DNA of 64,000 nucleotides from Algibacter miyuki (GTDB taxonomy: Bacteria > Bacteroidota > Bacteroidia > Flavobacteriales > Flavobacteriaceae): NCBI RefSeq assembly GCF_030409805.1, contig NZ_JAUFQP010000013.1, positions 1,060,501-1,124,500 of the forward strand, written 5' to 3'. A program made the position numbers and the translations under genes. Under the pieces are notes generated by a model that made no database searches, had not been told where the DNA came from, and was given only the letters and a program-made list of their open reading frames with translations. Positions within the stretch are counted from its first letter, which is position 1; the number at the start of each line of letters is the position of its first letter. Below are positions 9,123-17,682 of this stretch, in pieces.

Positions 9123-9376
9123 AAAATAAAGAGGAATCAAATCTTTGTGATATTTGTAATTGTACTTTCCAGTTTAACTTAAGGTCAAAAAGGGAAAGCA
9201 ATACTTATTTTAAAAGATGATACTAGAATTAACGGAACAGGAGAAATTAGTGGAATTGATATTTTAGAAAATAATTAGTTTAGGAAATTTCGATATTTTA
9301 AGAGAAGTAATGGAGTAAATTGTCCAACTTGTAGCAGTATCAAAAAAAATAAGGAAACTGTTCTCGGTAGTCTTTT
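9123..9376 (+). pseudogene. Remnant of a small exported-protein gene
   Basis: One forward frame reads KIKRNQIFVIFVIVLSSLT, stop (TAA), GQKGKAILILKDDTRINGTG, then EISGIDILENN, stop (TAG), FRKFRYFKRSNG. This has the shape of a signal peptide followed by a small secreted domain of a type common in Flavobacteriia. It has two in-frame stops and no ATG (AAA ATA where Met-Lys would be expected). It runs up against the convergent DUF3124 gene. Most simply it is a decayed gene; the family is not recognised. Confidence 0.45.
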
Positions 9377-9935
9377 AATGATGCACCATTTTTTCTAAAG
9401 ACTTTTCCTTTTTAATAGAATATCCATCAGTTGAAAAAGAAAAACTTTTATTGCTAAATTGCCCAATCATAATGGCTTGAATTAAAGGTTTTATTTCGGC
9501 ATTTTTAGCACTTAATTCAACAATAAAATTAGCGCCCGATCCGCCACTGTTGTCTTCTTTTTCAATAACATAATTGACCGTGCCCATTGGGTTTATGCTA
9601 ATGGTACGCTCAATATAATGTCTTACTAGCTGCCCTTCTGTGTTATAATAATCAATTTTAGATATGTAAATGGTATCATTAAAACTGGTGTTTCTAATGC
9701 TTAATGTTGCTGTTAGTAAATGTTTTTGGTTGTTGGTGTCAATGTAAATATCAGAATATATTGGTACGTAAATCAAGTCTTTAAAATGAATCTGATTTTT
9801 ATCTAAAACGGTTTTAACCTCTAAAGATTTTAATTCATCTTCACCAGACGGGTTTAAATTTGGGTTTTTTTCAAAACAAGCACTTAAGGTTAGTGCCATA
9901 AGAGAAAAGATTAATATTTTAATACCGTTTTTCAT
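9375..9935 (-). CDS. DUF3124 lipoprotein
   Basis: Lipoprotein with the DUF3124 domain, function unknown. The N-terminus MKNGIKILIFSLMALTLSAC ends in a lipobox cysteine, so the mature protein should be lipid-anchored in the cell envelope. Domain hallmarks are YVPIYSDIYID, LTATLSIRNTS, ISKIDYYNTEGQLVRHYIE and DNSGGSGANFIVE. A start three codons upstream (9944) is possible, but this ATG gives a standard lipoprotein signal. A near-miss promoter box (TAACTTTA on the minus strand, near 9980) lies upstream. There is no informative neighbour. Family assignment is confident. Confidence 0.87.
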   Translation of the reverse strand: MKNGIKILIFSLMALTLSACFEKNPNLNPSGEDELKSLEVKTVLDKNQIHFKDLIYVPIYSDIYIDTNNQKHLLTATLSIRNTSFNDTIYISKIDYYNTEGQLVRHYIERTISINPMGTVNYVIEKEDNSGGSGANFIVELSAKNAEIKPLIQAIMIGQFSNKSFSFSTDGYSIKKEKSLEKMVHH

Positions 9936-10108
9936 TATAATCAACGTTTTTGAGTGTGATTAGTTACTCGATTAAGCACTAAAGTTAGTAAATAAAGCAC
10001 AGATAGAAATTTACTGAAGCTTTCGTAAGTCATAAATAAGGTTAGTTGATTGATTTACAGTTTTCAGACTGTTATTATTTTTTATTTAGGTAGAAAACGT
10101 TTTAATTT

Positions 10109-11344
10109 TTAAGAAGCATTTACAGGAATAGTGAATTTAAAGGAGCTTCCTTTTGCTTCTTGACTTTCAGCCCAAATTTTACCGTTTAATTTATTTATTA
10201 AGTCTTGACAAAGAATGAGACCTAAGCCCGAACCTTGTTCTTTATTAGTGCCTCTTGCTGTAGTGTTTGTAGAGAGGTTAAAAAGGCTTTGTATCCTAGT
10301 TTTATTCATACCAACGCCATTGTCGGTAACAGTTACTTGCAATTCGTTTTGATTCATGGTAGTGGTTATAGTAATTTGCCCTCCTGAATTTGTGAATTTC
10401 ACGGCGTTAGATATCAGGTTGCGCAAAATTGTTTTAAAAATATTTTGATCAGTAAGAATGGAGTAATTTTCTATGGGATTCCATGCTAAACTTATATTTT
10501 TTGCACTAGCAGGTGCCTTTTGAAATTCTAAGGTGTCAAAAATAAGTTGAGATAAAGATATTTTCTCTAATTTAATACGAAGTTCTCCGGTTTGCGATTG
10601 TGCCCAACTTAATAGATTATCGAGTAAATTAAGTGTGTTTTTCGCAGAAGAATTTATTATTTTAATAAAAGTTTCTGTTTCAGTTTCATCTGTGTTATTA
10701 TTGAGAAGTAGTTCTGAAACACCAATCATGTGATAGAATGGGCCTCTTAAATCATGGGCCAAAACTGAAAATAATTTATCTTTAGTGGTGTTGAGTTCTT
10801 TCAACTGCAAGGCCGTTGCTTTAAGGGTTTCTTCAACCTTTATACGTTCTGTAATATCTGTTGAAATACCACAAATACTCTCAATTTTACTGGGGTCTTT
10901 TTTATCGAAGATAGGCGTTTTAATATCCCAATATACAACCCTGTTACCACTATTATCTGTAGATTCTACCTGGTTTGATGTGCTGTGTCCATGTTCTAAA
11001 ATATCCCGTTCTATTTCTAGGAGTTGCTTGTAAGTTTTAGGAGGGAAAAAATTGGAGTCATTAAGGTTTGATAAATCTTCAATAGTGCAATTAAATAATT
11101 TTAGGGTTTTTTTATTGGCGTATAAATACTGGGATTTTGTGTTTTTTATGTAGACGTAAGTGTCTAAATTATCTAAAGCAAACTTAAACTGTTTAATTTC
11201 GCTATGAGCTTTTTCTGTTTTTATTTCAGCTCGTTTTCTTTCGTTTGTATTTTTAACGAGGTCTAATTTTAAGCGCTCATTCTCTTTTTTTAGAGCTTCA
11301 TTTTGCTTTTTTAATTCGCTGTAAGAAAGGAGAGGTTGAGTCAT
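10109..11344 (-). CDS. PAS-domain sensor histidine kinase (orphan)
   Basis: Cytosolic hybrid-free sensor kinase of 411 residues. A coiled coil (about residues 8-50) is followed by a PAS/PAC domain (about 50-170, ending ICGISTDITERIK), a HisKA dimerisation domain with the phospho-accepting His197 in LFSVLAHDLRGP, and a HATPase domain. The latter has the N box ISNAVKF (Asn313), G1 box DNGVGM (Asp341) and G2 box GSGLGL (371-376). No membrane segment or signal peptide is visible, so the signal is likely cytosolic or redox/ligand-based through PAS. No response regulator is adjacent, so the partner is unknown. Confidence 0.9.
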   Translation of the reverse strand: MTQPLLSYSELKKQNEALKKENERLKLDLVKNTNERKRAEIKTEKAHSEIKQFKFALDNLDTYVYIKNTKSQYLYANKKTLKLFNCTIEDLSNLNDSNFFPPKTYKQLLEIERDILEHGHSTSNQVESTDNSGNRVVYWDIKTPIFDKKDPSKIESICGISTDITERIKVEETLKATALQLKELNTTKDKLFSVLAHDLRGPFYHMIGVSELLLNNNTDETETETFIKIINSSAKNTLNLLDNLLSWAQSQTGELRIKLEKISLSQLIFDTLEFQKAPASAKNISLAWNPIENYSILTDQNIFKTILRNLISNAVKFTNSGGQITITTTMNQNELQVTVTDNGVGMNKTRIQSLFNLSTNTTARGTNKEQGSGLGLILCQDLINKLNGKIWAESQEAKGSSFKFTIPVNAS

Positions 11345-11747
11345 GAGCTATGTTTAGGAACTACAGCGTAATTAAGAGCTGTATAATTATTAACTAAAAA
11401 AAGGAATTTGACTATGAAATTTTAATTTGATATTCTCACTATTTCCATTTAAGCGTAATATTATAAAAAAAACAGAATTCCTAAGGGTATAATGTTTTTT
11501 GAAGAATTGAAAAACTAGAAAATGGTATTAAAGTATTGAGAATTTAGGTTAAATTTTTAAAAAGCATGGTGTTAAAATGAAAAAACGAATGCCTTTTTTG
11601 TTTATTGTATGACTCTGTTTTTTAGTTGGTTAAATGATTGGTTTACACAGTTTATTATTGCCTTAGAGAAGTGAATAATAAATCTAGGTGTAATATATGA
11701 AGATAAATATTACTTTTAGTAAGAATATGTTAATTTTTTTCTTCTAA
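11345..11747. other. Gene-free stretch between antiporter and histidine kinase
   Basis: About 400 AT-rich bases (high in A and T runs) upstream of the histidine kinase and downstream of the antiporter, both on the minus strand. No gene, perfect promoter box or strong hairpin was seen. Confidence 0.4.
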
Positions 11748-13208
11748 TTATTTTTTAAGTGTTTCGTAAACTTCTTCAAAAATAGCTGGTCTATCAGCTA
11801 AAACAATTAAGGTATCTTGAGTTTCAATTACGGTAACACCGTTTGGAATAATATAGCTATCGCCTCTTTTAATCATGGCGATAATGGCATTTTTAGGAAA
11901 GCCTAATTCAACAATTTTTTTATTTACAGCAGAGCAACCCGCGGTAATTAATATTTCTTTCATTTCAGCTTTCGGGTTTTCAGCTAAAAGTAAATCGGTT
12001 GCATTTAGTTTTTTAGATTGTTCTGGTAAAGCGACATTCAACCATTTTGCAACAATAGAGAGCGTTGTACCTTGAATTAAAATGGATGTTACTGAAATAA
12101 AAAACACAATATTAAAAATCATGTGGGCTTTATCGATGCCTGCTAAAAGTGGATAAGTAGAAAACACAATAGGCACAGCACCTCGCAAACCTACCCAGGA
12201 AATATAAAATCGTCTTCGCAATTTCATCTTAAAAAACATAAGACTGATAAACACACCAACTGGTCGGGCAACTACAATTAAGAATAATGAAATAAGTAAA
12301 CCAATCCCCATGTAAGGCACTATTTGAGATGGAAAAACAAGAAGCCCTAATGTTAGGAACAGTACAATTTGCATAAGCCAAGCCAGTCCGTCGAACATTT
12401 TTAGGATGGTTTTTTTATGTATAATATCTTGGTTTCCTAAATAAACAGCACAAATATATATAGCAAGGAAACCGTTTCCGCCTACAAAATCGGTAGCCGA
12501 AAAAGTCATAAACATCATAGCAATGACAAGTACAGGATAAAGTCCTTCAAAGTCTAATTTTATTTTATTGATAATGTATTTACTCAACATACCAAATCCA
12601 ATACCGAAAATACCACCCAAAACCATTTGTTGTAAAAATAGCGGTATAATAGATAAAAAGCCTTTATCTTGATTGATTACTAGAGTTAAAAAAGCAAGTG
12701 TAAGTACATAAGCCATAGGGTCGTTACTTCCGCTTTCTAGCTCTAATGTGGGGCGCAGGTTGTTTTTTAAGGCCAAACTTTTAGAGCGTAAAATAGAAAA
12801 TACTGCTGCCGCATCTGTAGAGGATACAATGGACCCCAGTAGTAAACTTTCGTATATTGTGAAATCTGTAACAAACCAAACAAAAGTACCTAACGAAACA
12901 GCTGTTAGTAGTACGCCAATAGTAGATAAAGCAATACCTTCCTTCAGAATAGGTTTTACAGCAGTAAAATTGGTGTCTAAACCACCGGAAAATAATATGA
13001 AATTAAGAGAAACAATACCAATGAATTGAGTTAGTTTAGGATCATCAAAACGAATACCTCCAATACCATCAGAACCTGCCAGCATACCAATTGCTAAAAA
13101 CAGTAATAAGGTGGGGACACCAAATTTATATGATGTTTTACCTGCAAAAATACTGATAAGTAGTAATATCGAGCCAACTAGCAGGATGTTTTCAATGGTT
13201 AAATTCAT
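11748..13208 (-). CDS. Potassium(cation)/proton antiporter, CPA1 family with TrkA-C domain
   Basis: Membrane antiporter exchanging a monovalent cation (probably K+) for protons; related to NhaP2/CvrA. The 486-residue protein has about twelve hydrophobic segments with the family blocks SGGLDTNFTA, SSTDAAAVFSILR and LESGSNDPMAYVL, where the conserved aspartates take part in transport. The C-terminal 90 or so residues (from about 395) form a soluble TrkA-C-like regulatory domain typical of NhaP2. It is transcribed alone from a consensus promoter box at 13234. Whether K+ or Na+ is the main substrate cannot be read from sequence. Confidence 0.9.
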   Translation of the reverse strand: MNLTIENILLVGSILLLISIFAGKTSYKFGVPTLLLFLAIGMLAGSDGIGGIRFDDPKLTQFIGIVSLNFILFSGGLDTNFTAVKPILKEGIALSTIGVLLTAVSLGTFVWFVTDFTIYESLLLGSIVSSTDAAAVFSILRSKSLALKNNLRPTLELESGSNDPMAYVLTLAFLTLVINQDKGFLSIIPLFLQQMVLGGIFGIGFGMLSKYIINKIKLDFEGLYPVLVIAMMFMTFSATDFVGGNGFLAIYICAVYLGNQDIIHKKTILKMFDGLAWLMQIVLFLTLGLLVFPSQIVPYMGIGLLISLFLIVVARPVGVFISLMFFKMKLRRRFYISWVGLRGAVPIVFSTYPLLAGIDKAHMIFNIVFFISVTSILIQGTTLSIVAKWLNVALPEQSKKLNATDLLLAENPKAEMKEILITAGCSAVNKKIVELGFPKNAIIAMIKRGDSYIIPNGVTVIETQDTLIVLADRPAIFEEVYETLKK

Positions 13209-13233
13209 TATTTTGTCTTTATATTTTGCTTTT

Positions 13234-13241
13234 CAAAGATA
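13234..13241 (-). promoter_or_regulatory. TAnnTTTG promoter box of the antiporter gene
   Basis: Minus strand TATCTTTG, 26 bases before the antiporter ATG. Confidence 0.6.
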
Positions 13242-13395
13242 CTTTTTCTCATTTAGCAGCGAAATAAAAAAGACGATAATTTTATGGTTTTTAATGGTTT
13301 ATTGTAACTTTTAAAGGCTGTTTTTTTATATTTTAAAGTTCAAGGAGCATAACGTTGTAAATTTACTACAATGCAACAAACCATATTTTTTAGTT

Positions 13396-13403
13396 TATAT
13401 TTG
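13396..13403 (+). promoter_or_regulatory. TAnnTTTG promoter box of the CLC gene
   Basis: TATATTTG, a perfect box. Transcription should begin near 13409, directly before the structured leader, giving a 5' UTR of about 100 bases. Confidence 0.6.
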
Positions 13404-13413
13404 CTTTCCAATA

Positions 13414-13491
13414 ATGGCAGCCATGTTTGCTGCAAATTGTTCCGAGTGGAACTAATGATTTCTACTGTAAATAATTAACCTTTAGTAGAAA
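13414..13491 (+). promoter_or_regulatory. Structured leader of the CLC gene; candidate fluoride-riboswitch-like element
   Basis: The leader has a first hairpin GCAGC/GCTGC around CATGTTT (13417-13433). An AAA-rich joint follows, then a second hairpin GTTCC-GAGT-GGAAC (13439-13452). After that comes CTAATGATTTCTAC, very like the CTAATG-N-CTAC end of crcB (fluoride) aptamers. TTTCTACT (13459-13466) can instead pair perfectly with AGTAGAAA (13484-13491), in the way known fluoride riboswitches trade aptamer for expression platform. Against it: the loop bases expected to pair with the TTTC segment (helix P1) are not complementary, so this may be a divergent or degenerate aptamer. Confidence 0.42.
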
Positions 13492-13508
13492 CATTTATTT
13501 AAGGTTAT

Positions 13509-14807
13509 ATGGATAAAATTAAAAAATTTCTATTCTCATTCGAGCAAACATCAGTTTTACTGTATCTTTTTAAATGGATATTTATCTGTTTATTGTTAGG
13601 TATTTTAACAGGAAGTGTTTCTGCTTTTTTTCTTACAAGTTTAGAATGGGCAACCAACTGGCGAGAAACTCATTTATGGATTATAGCACTGCTTCCTTTG
13701 GGGGGCTTTATTATTGGGTTATCTTATCATTTATATGGAGATAGCGTGGTTAAGGGAAATAATTTAATACTTGAAGAACTCCACACACCTAAAAAAATAA
13801 TTCCTTTTAAAATGGCTCCATTGGTGTTGTTTGGTACTATTTTAACGCATTTCTTTGGAGGTTCAGCAGGACGAGAGGGCACTGCGGTACAAATTGGCGG
13901 CGCTATTGCCGATAGGTTTACAAAAGTACTTAAGTTATCAAAACGCGATAGACGCATTGTTTTAATTGCAGGAATAAGTGCTGGTTTTGCATCTGTTTTT
14001 GGAACCCCTTTAGCAGGGGCTATTTTTGCTTTGGAAGTTTTAATTGTTGGAAGAATACGTTTAGAAGCCATTCTTCCAAGTTTGATGGCAGCCGTTTTTG
14101 CCGATTATTTTTGTACCATTTGGAATGTTCCGCACACACATTATCATATTAATACGGTGGCCGAAATAACTCCAGTTAATTTATTATGGGCGCTACTTGC
14201 CGGAATTATTTTTGGCTTAGTAGCGATGTTATTTTCAAAATCAACTCATTTTTGGACTAACCTTTTTAAATCTAAAATAAACTACCCACCATTGCGACCT
14301 GTTATTGGAGGAACCATAATCGCGATTACTGTATACTTAATGGGGACTACAAAATACATCGGGCTAGGTATACCAACTATTGTAGAAGCTTTTGATGTGA
14401 ATCTTAATTCTTACGATTTTCTATTGAAACTTTTATTTACGTCGTTCACACTTGGTGCTGGTTTTAAAGGGGGAGAAGTAACACCTTTGTTTTTCATTGG
14501 TGCTGCCTTAGGTAATGTGTTAATTTGGTTTATTCCTTTACCAATGGGGTTACTCGCAGGTATGGGCTTTGTAGCTGTTTTTGCAGGAGCCACCAATACT
14601 CCAATAGCTTGTACTATAATGGGGATAGAGCTTTTTGGTATAGAATCTGGTGTTTTTATTGCCTTAGCTTGTTGTACAGCCTATTTGTTTTCTGGACATA
14701 CAGGTGTATATGCATCACAAATTATTGGTAGCCCTAAACATCACTTATTTAAGAGTGAAAAAGGTTTGGCTTTATCGGATATTGAAAATAAAAGGGCAGA
14801 GAAATGA
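13509..14807 (+). CDS. CLC-family antiporter of the CLC-F (fluoride/proton) type
   Basis: Polytopic CLC protein, 432 residues with no CBS domains. It departs from chloride CLCs at the anion site: the usual GSGIP is replaced by KGNNLILEE (Asn84), and GREGP reads GREGT (Glu123). Helix N reads GGEVTP (Glu323) instead of GGxFxP. From memory, the fluoride-exporting CLC-F proteins carry these substitutions, with gating glutamates 118 and 318 in the Enterococcus protein, matching Glu123 and Glu323 here with a constant offset of 5. It should therefore expel fluoride. It has its own promoter box and a structured leader. Family certain; fluoride specificity inferred. Confidence 0.85.
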   Translation: MDKIKKFLFSFEQTSVLLYLFKWIFICLLLGILTGSVSAFFLTSLEWATNWRETHLWIIALLPLGGFIIGLSYHLYGDSVVKGNNLILEELHTPKKIIPFKMAPLVLFGTILTHFFGGSAGREGTAVQIGGAIADRFTKVLKLSKRDRRIVLIAGISAGFASVFGTPLAGAIFALEVLIVGRIRLEAILPSLMAAVFADYFCTIWNVPHTHYHINTVAEITPVNLLWALLAGIIFGLVAMLFSKSTHFWTNLFKSKINYPPLRPVIGGTIIAITVYLMGTTKYIGLGIPTIVEAFDVNLNSYDFLLKLLFTSFTLGAGFKGGEVTPLFFIGAALGNVLIWFIPLPMGLLAGMGFVAVFAGATNTPIACTIMGIELFGIESGVFIALACCTAYLFSGHTGVYASQIIGSPKHHLFKSEKGLALSDIENKRAEK

Positions 14808-15013
14808 CGGTGTTTTTCTATAAAATAACACAACCTTCGTTATTATGAATTTCCTTTTTTATTTGAAATCGATTGTTTTGTATAGTGGTTAATCATCATT
14901 TAATCTAAAAATTTTCACTTCGGAATAATTACAATAGATCTTTTAGAATCTTTTTTTTATAGTTTTTGATTTTCTAATGTATGTTTTGTTTTCTTCAATC
15001 TAAAAACTTCTCA

Positions 15014-16642
15014 CTAAACCTGTAAAAGACCTAAGTTAAAAGGCTTTTCAATAGGAGCGTGGTTCGCGGCTTCAATCCCCATACTAATCCATGTTCGGGT
15101 ATCTAAAGGATTTATAATAGCATCGGTCCAAATGCGTGCGGCAGCATAATATGGTGATACTTGGTTATCGTATCGATCTTTAATTTTATTGAATAATTCT
15201 GCTTCTTTTTCAGGTGTAATTTCTTCTCCTTTTTTCAGTAAAGATGCTTTTTCTATTTGAAGTAATACTTTAGCGGCAGAGTTTCCACTCATAACTGCAA
15301 GTTCAGCACTTGGCCAAGCTACAATTAATCTCGGATCATACGCTTTTCCGCACATGGCATAATTTCCTGCGCCGTAGCTATTTCCGATAATTATAGTGAA
15401 TTTTGGCACCACGGAATTACTAACAGCATTCACCATTTTAGCACCATCTTTTATAATACCTCCATGTTCACTTTTACTTCCCACCATAAAACCAGTAACA
15501 TCTTGTAAAAATACCAACGGAATTTTCTTTTGGTTACAATTGGCAATAAATCGAGTGGCTTTATCGGCACTATCGTTATAAATAACACCACCAAACTGCA
15601 TTTCTCCGCTAGCCGTTTTAACTAATTTACGTTGGTTGGCCACAATACCAACAGCCCAACCATCAATACGTGCATAAGCGGTAATAATGGTTTGTCCGTA
15701 ACCGGCTTTGTATTCGTCAAACTCCGAGTTATCTACAATACGTTTAATAATTTCATACATATCATATTGATCGGCACGACTTTTAGGTAAAATTCCGTAA
15801 ATATCTTCTGGGCTTTCTTTTGGCTTTTTAGCTTCCTTTCGGTTGTAACCTGCTTTATCAAAATCGCCAATTTTATCAATAATATTTTTAATGGTATTTA
15901 GCGCATCGGCATCGTCTTTGGCCTTATAGTCTGTAACTCCCGAAATTTCACAATGCGTTGTTGCACCTCCTAAAGTTTCATTATCAATACTTTCTCCAAT
16001 GGCAGCTTTTACTAAATAACTTCCTGCCAAAAATATACTTCCAGTTTTATCAACAATTAGAGCTTCATCACTCATAATAGGCAAGTATGCACCACCGGCA
16101 ACACAACTGCCCATTACGGCAGCAATTTGGGTAATGCCCATGCTACTCATTATGGCGTTATTTCTAAAAATACGTCCAAAATGTTCTTTATCCGGAAAAA
16201 TTTCATCCTGTAAAGGCAAGTATACACCGGCAGAATCTACCAAATAAATTATGGGTAATTTGTTTTCAATAGCCAGTTCTTGGGCGCGTAAGTTTTTCTT
16301 CCCAGTAATGGGAAACCATGCACCCGCTTTTACTGTAGCATCATTGGCCACAACAATACATTGCCTACCTTTAACATAACCCATTTTTACAACCACGCCG
16401 CCAGAAGGGCATCCACCGTGTTCGGCATACATATCTTCTCCTGCAAAAGCTGCAATTTCTATAGACTTTTTATTGGCGTCCAACAAAAAATCAATACGCT
16501 CTCTAGCGGTCATTTTACCTTTACTATGTAGTTTTTCTATACGGCTTTTTCCGCCACCAAGTTTCACCTTAACCAAACGTTTGTTTAGTTCAGATAGTAA
16601 GAGTTTATTGTGATCTTCGTTTTTGTTGAAGTTAATGTCCAT
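15014..16642 (-). CDS. Biotin-dependent acyl-CoA carboxylase, carboxyltransferase (beta) subunit, methylcrotonyl-CoA type
   Basis: Carboxyltransferase subunit moving CO2 from carboxybiotin to an acyl-CoA; closest in pattern to methylcrotonyl-CoA carboxylase beta (leucine breakdown). The 542-residue protein shows two crotonase-like halves. The N half has GGGKSRIEKLHSKGKMTARERI, VVKMGYVKGRQCIVVAND, LVDSAGVYLPLQDEIFPD and GSCVAGGAYLPIMSDE. The C half has FLQDVTGFMVGS and GNSYGAGNYAMCGKAYDPR. The VYLPLQDEIFPD block is typical of methylcrotonyl-CoA carboxylase rather than propionyl-CoA carboxylase. No biotin carboxylase subunit is nearby, which is unusual, so the alpha subunit must be encoded elsewhere. 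It is transcribed away from the DoxX/MarR operon. Confidence 0.9.
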   Translation of the reverse strand: MDINFNKNEDHNKLLLSELNKRLVKVKLGGGKSRIEKLHSKGKMTARERIDFLLDANKKSIEIAAFAGEDMYAEHGGCPSGGVVVKMGYVKGRQCIVVANDATVKAGAWFPITGKKNLRAQELAIENKLPIIYLVDSAGVYLPLQDEIFPDKEHFGRIFRNNAIMSSMGITQIAAVMGSCVAGGAYLPIMSDEALIVDKTGSIFLAGSYLVKAAIGESIDNETLGGATTHCEISGVTDYKAKDDADALNTIKNIIDKIGDFDKAGYNRKEAKKPKESPEDIYGILPKSRADQYDMYEIIKRIVDNSEFDEYKAGYGQTIITAYARIDGWAVGIVANQRKLVKTASGEMQFGGVIYNDSADKATRFIANCNQKKIPLVFLQDVTGFMVGSKSEHGGIIKDGAKMVNAVSNSVVPKFTIIIGNSYGAGNYAMCGKAYDPRLIVAWPSAELAVMSGNSAAKVLLQIEKASLLKKGEEITPEKEAELFNKIKDRYDNQVSPYYAAARIWTDAIINPLDTRTWISMGIEAANHAPIEKPFNLGLLQV

Positions 16643-16715
16643 GGCTATGTTTTAATATGCTACGAATTTACAAAACCAAAAATCAATAATAAAGCGAATA
16701 TTTTGTTAAAATAAC

Positions 16716-16740
16716 TTCCTTGGAAATATATTCCTTGGAA
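16716..16740. promoter_or_regulatory. Tandem TTCCTTGGAA operator candidate
   Basis: TTCCTTGGAA occurs twice, at 16716-16725 and 16731-16740, 15 bases apart. Each is an inverted repeat (TTCC, two-base spacer, GGAA). The second copy covers the TTG at 16735 that would serve as the -33 element. Likely bound by the MarR protein of the same operon. Confidence 0.55.
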
Positions 16741-16757
16741 ACTAAATTTATTTGTGT

Positions 16758-16765
16758 TACTTTTG
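16758..16765 (+). promoter_or_regulatory. TAnnTTTG promoter box of the DoxX-MarR-pirin operon
   Basis: TACTTTTG with a TTG 20 bases upstream (16735), matching the usual -33/-7 spacing. Transcription should begin near 16771, some 20 bases before the first ATG. Confidence 0.65.
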
Positions 16766-16790
16766 TACTATAAGAAACAAATTATAAGAA

Positions 16791-17144
16791 ATGAAAAGGA
16801 ACAAAATTATTTTTTACATCGCTACGGTATTATTATCTGTAATTGTACTGTTTTCGGTATGGATGTACATTTTTAAACATGATATGATTGTTGGGTCATT
16901 TACCCATTTAGGTTATCCGCCATACCTTATTTATCCGTATGCTGGATTAAAATTACTGGGTTTATTTGCTATTTGGAATCCCAATTTTAATGTTATTAAA
17001 GAATGGGCGTACTCTGCATTCTTTTTTGCGTTCGTCTTAGCCTTATCTTCTCATCTTATGGTGAATGATGGCGGACACACAGTAGCTTTAATGGCGTTAG
17101 TATTATTAATTATTTCTTATATATTTAAACAAACAAATAAATAA
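16791..17144 (+). CDS. DoxX-like small membrane protein
   Basis: A 117-residue protein with four predicted membrane segments (about residues 7-27, 44-62, 68-90, 95-112) and the DoxX-like pattern SFTHLGYPPYLIYPYAGLKLLG. Such proteins often accompany flavin reductases and MarR regulators and may support thiol/quinone redox stress resistance; the biochemical role is not settled. It is the first gene of a four-gene operon and its stop is 2 bases from the next ATG. The start lies about 20 bases after the inferred transcription start. Confidence 0.8.
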   Translation: MKRNKIIFYIATVLLSVIVLFSVWMYIFKHDMIVGSFTHLGYPPYLIYPYAGLKLLGLFAIWNPNFNVIKEWAYSAFFFAFVLALSSHLMVNDGGHTVALMALVLLIISYIFKQTNK

Positions 17145-17146
17145 AC

Positions 17147-17677
17147 ATGAAAAATATTATAACATTTGCAGGAAGTAATAGTAAAACATCGATTAATAAA
17201 GCCTTAGCCATTTACGCGTCTAGTTTAGTTGAAGGTGTAAAGACGACGGTTTTAGATTTAAACGATTTTGAATTACCACTTTACGGTATTGATTTTGAAA
17301 ACGAGAATGGTATTCCCGAAAACGTTCATAAATTTTTAGATATGTTGAAGCAAACTGATGGTATTGTTTTGTCTTTAGCTGAACATAATGGCGCTTATTC
17401 TACAGCTTTTAAAAACCTGTTTGATTGGATAAGTCGTGTAGAAGGAAAACTTTTCTTTAATAAACCAATGTTATTAATGGCAACATCACCAGGTGGTCGT
17501 GGTGGTTTATCGGTTTTAGAAATAGCAAAAGGAAGATTTCCATTTCATGATGGAAATATTATTGAAACATTTTCATTACCATTTTTTGGAGAAAATTTTA
17601 AGGAAGGCAAAATAGTGAACGCCGAATTAGATACACAGTTGAAAACAGCAGTAACACAATTTCAAAAAAGCCTATAA
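17147..17677 (+). CDS. NADPH-dependent FMN reductase family protein
   Basis: Flavodoxin-like oxidoreductase, 176 residues. It opens with the phosphate-binding stretch ITFAGSNSKTSINKALA. It also has DLNDFELPLYGIDFE, the GIVLSLAEHNGAYSTAFKNLFDW motif of the NADPH-dependent FMN reductase family, and a TSPGGRGG turn. Such enzymes reduce flavins, quinones or azo compounds in the cytosol. Co-transcription with a MarR regulator suggests an electrophile or quinone stress response. The substrate cannot be deduced. Confidence 0.9.
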   Translation: MKNIITFAGSNSKTSINKALAIYASSLVEGVKTTVLDLNDFELPLYGIDFENENGIPENVHKFLDMLKQTDGIVLSLAEHNGAYSTAFKNLFDWISRVEGKLFFNKPMLLMATSPGGRGGLSVLEIAKGRFPFHDGNIIETFSLPFFGENFKEGKIVNAELDTQLKTAVTQFQKSL

Positions 17678-17682
17678 AACTC

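Noticed and set aside
14525..14731. Forward 68-residue frame inside the CLC gene
   Set aside because: Alternative frame of a conserved gene with cysteine/tyrosine-rich noise composition.
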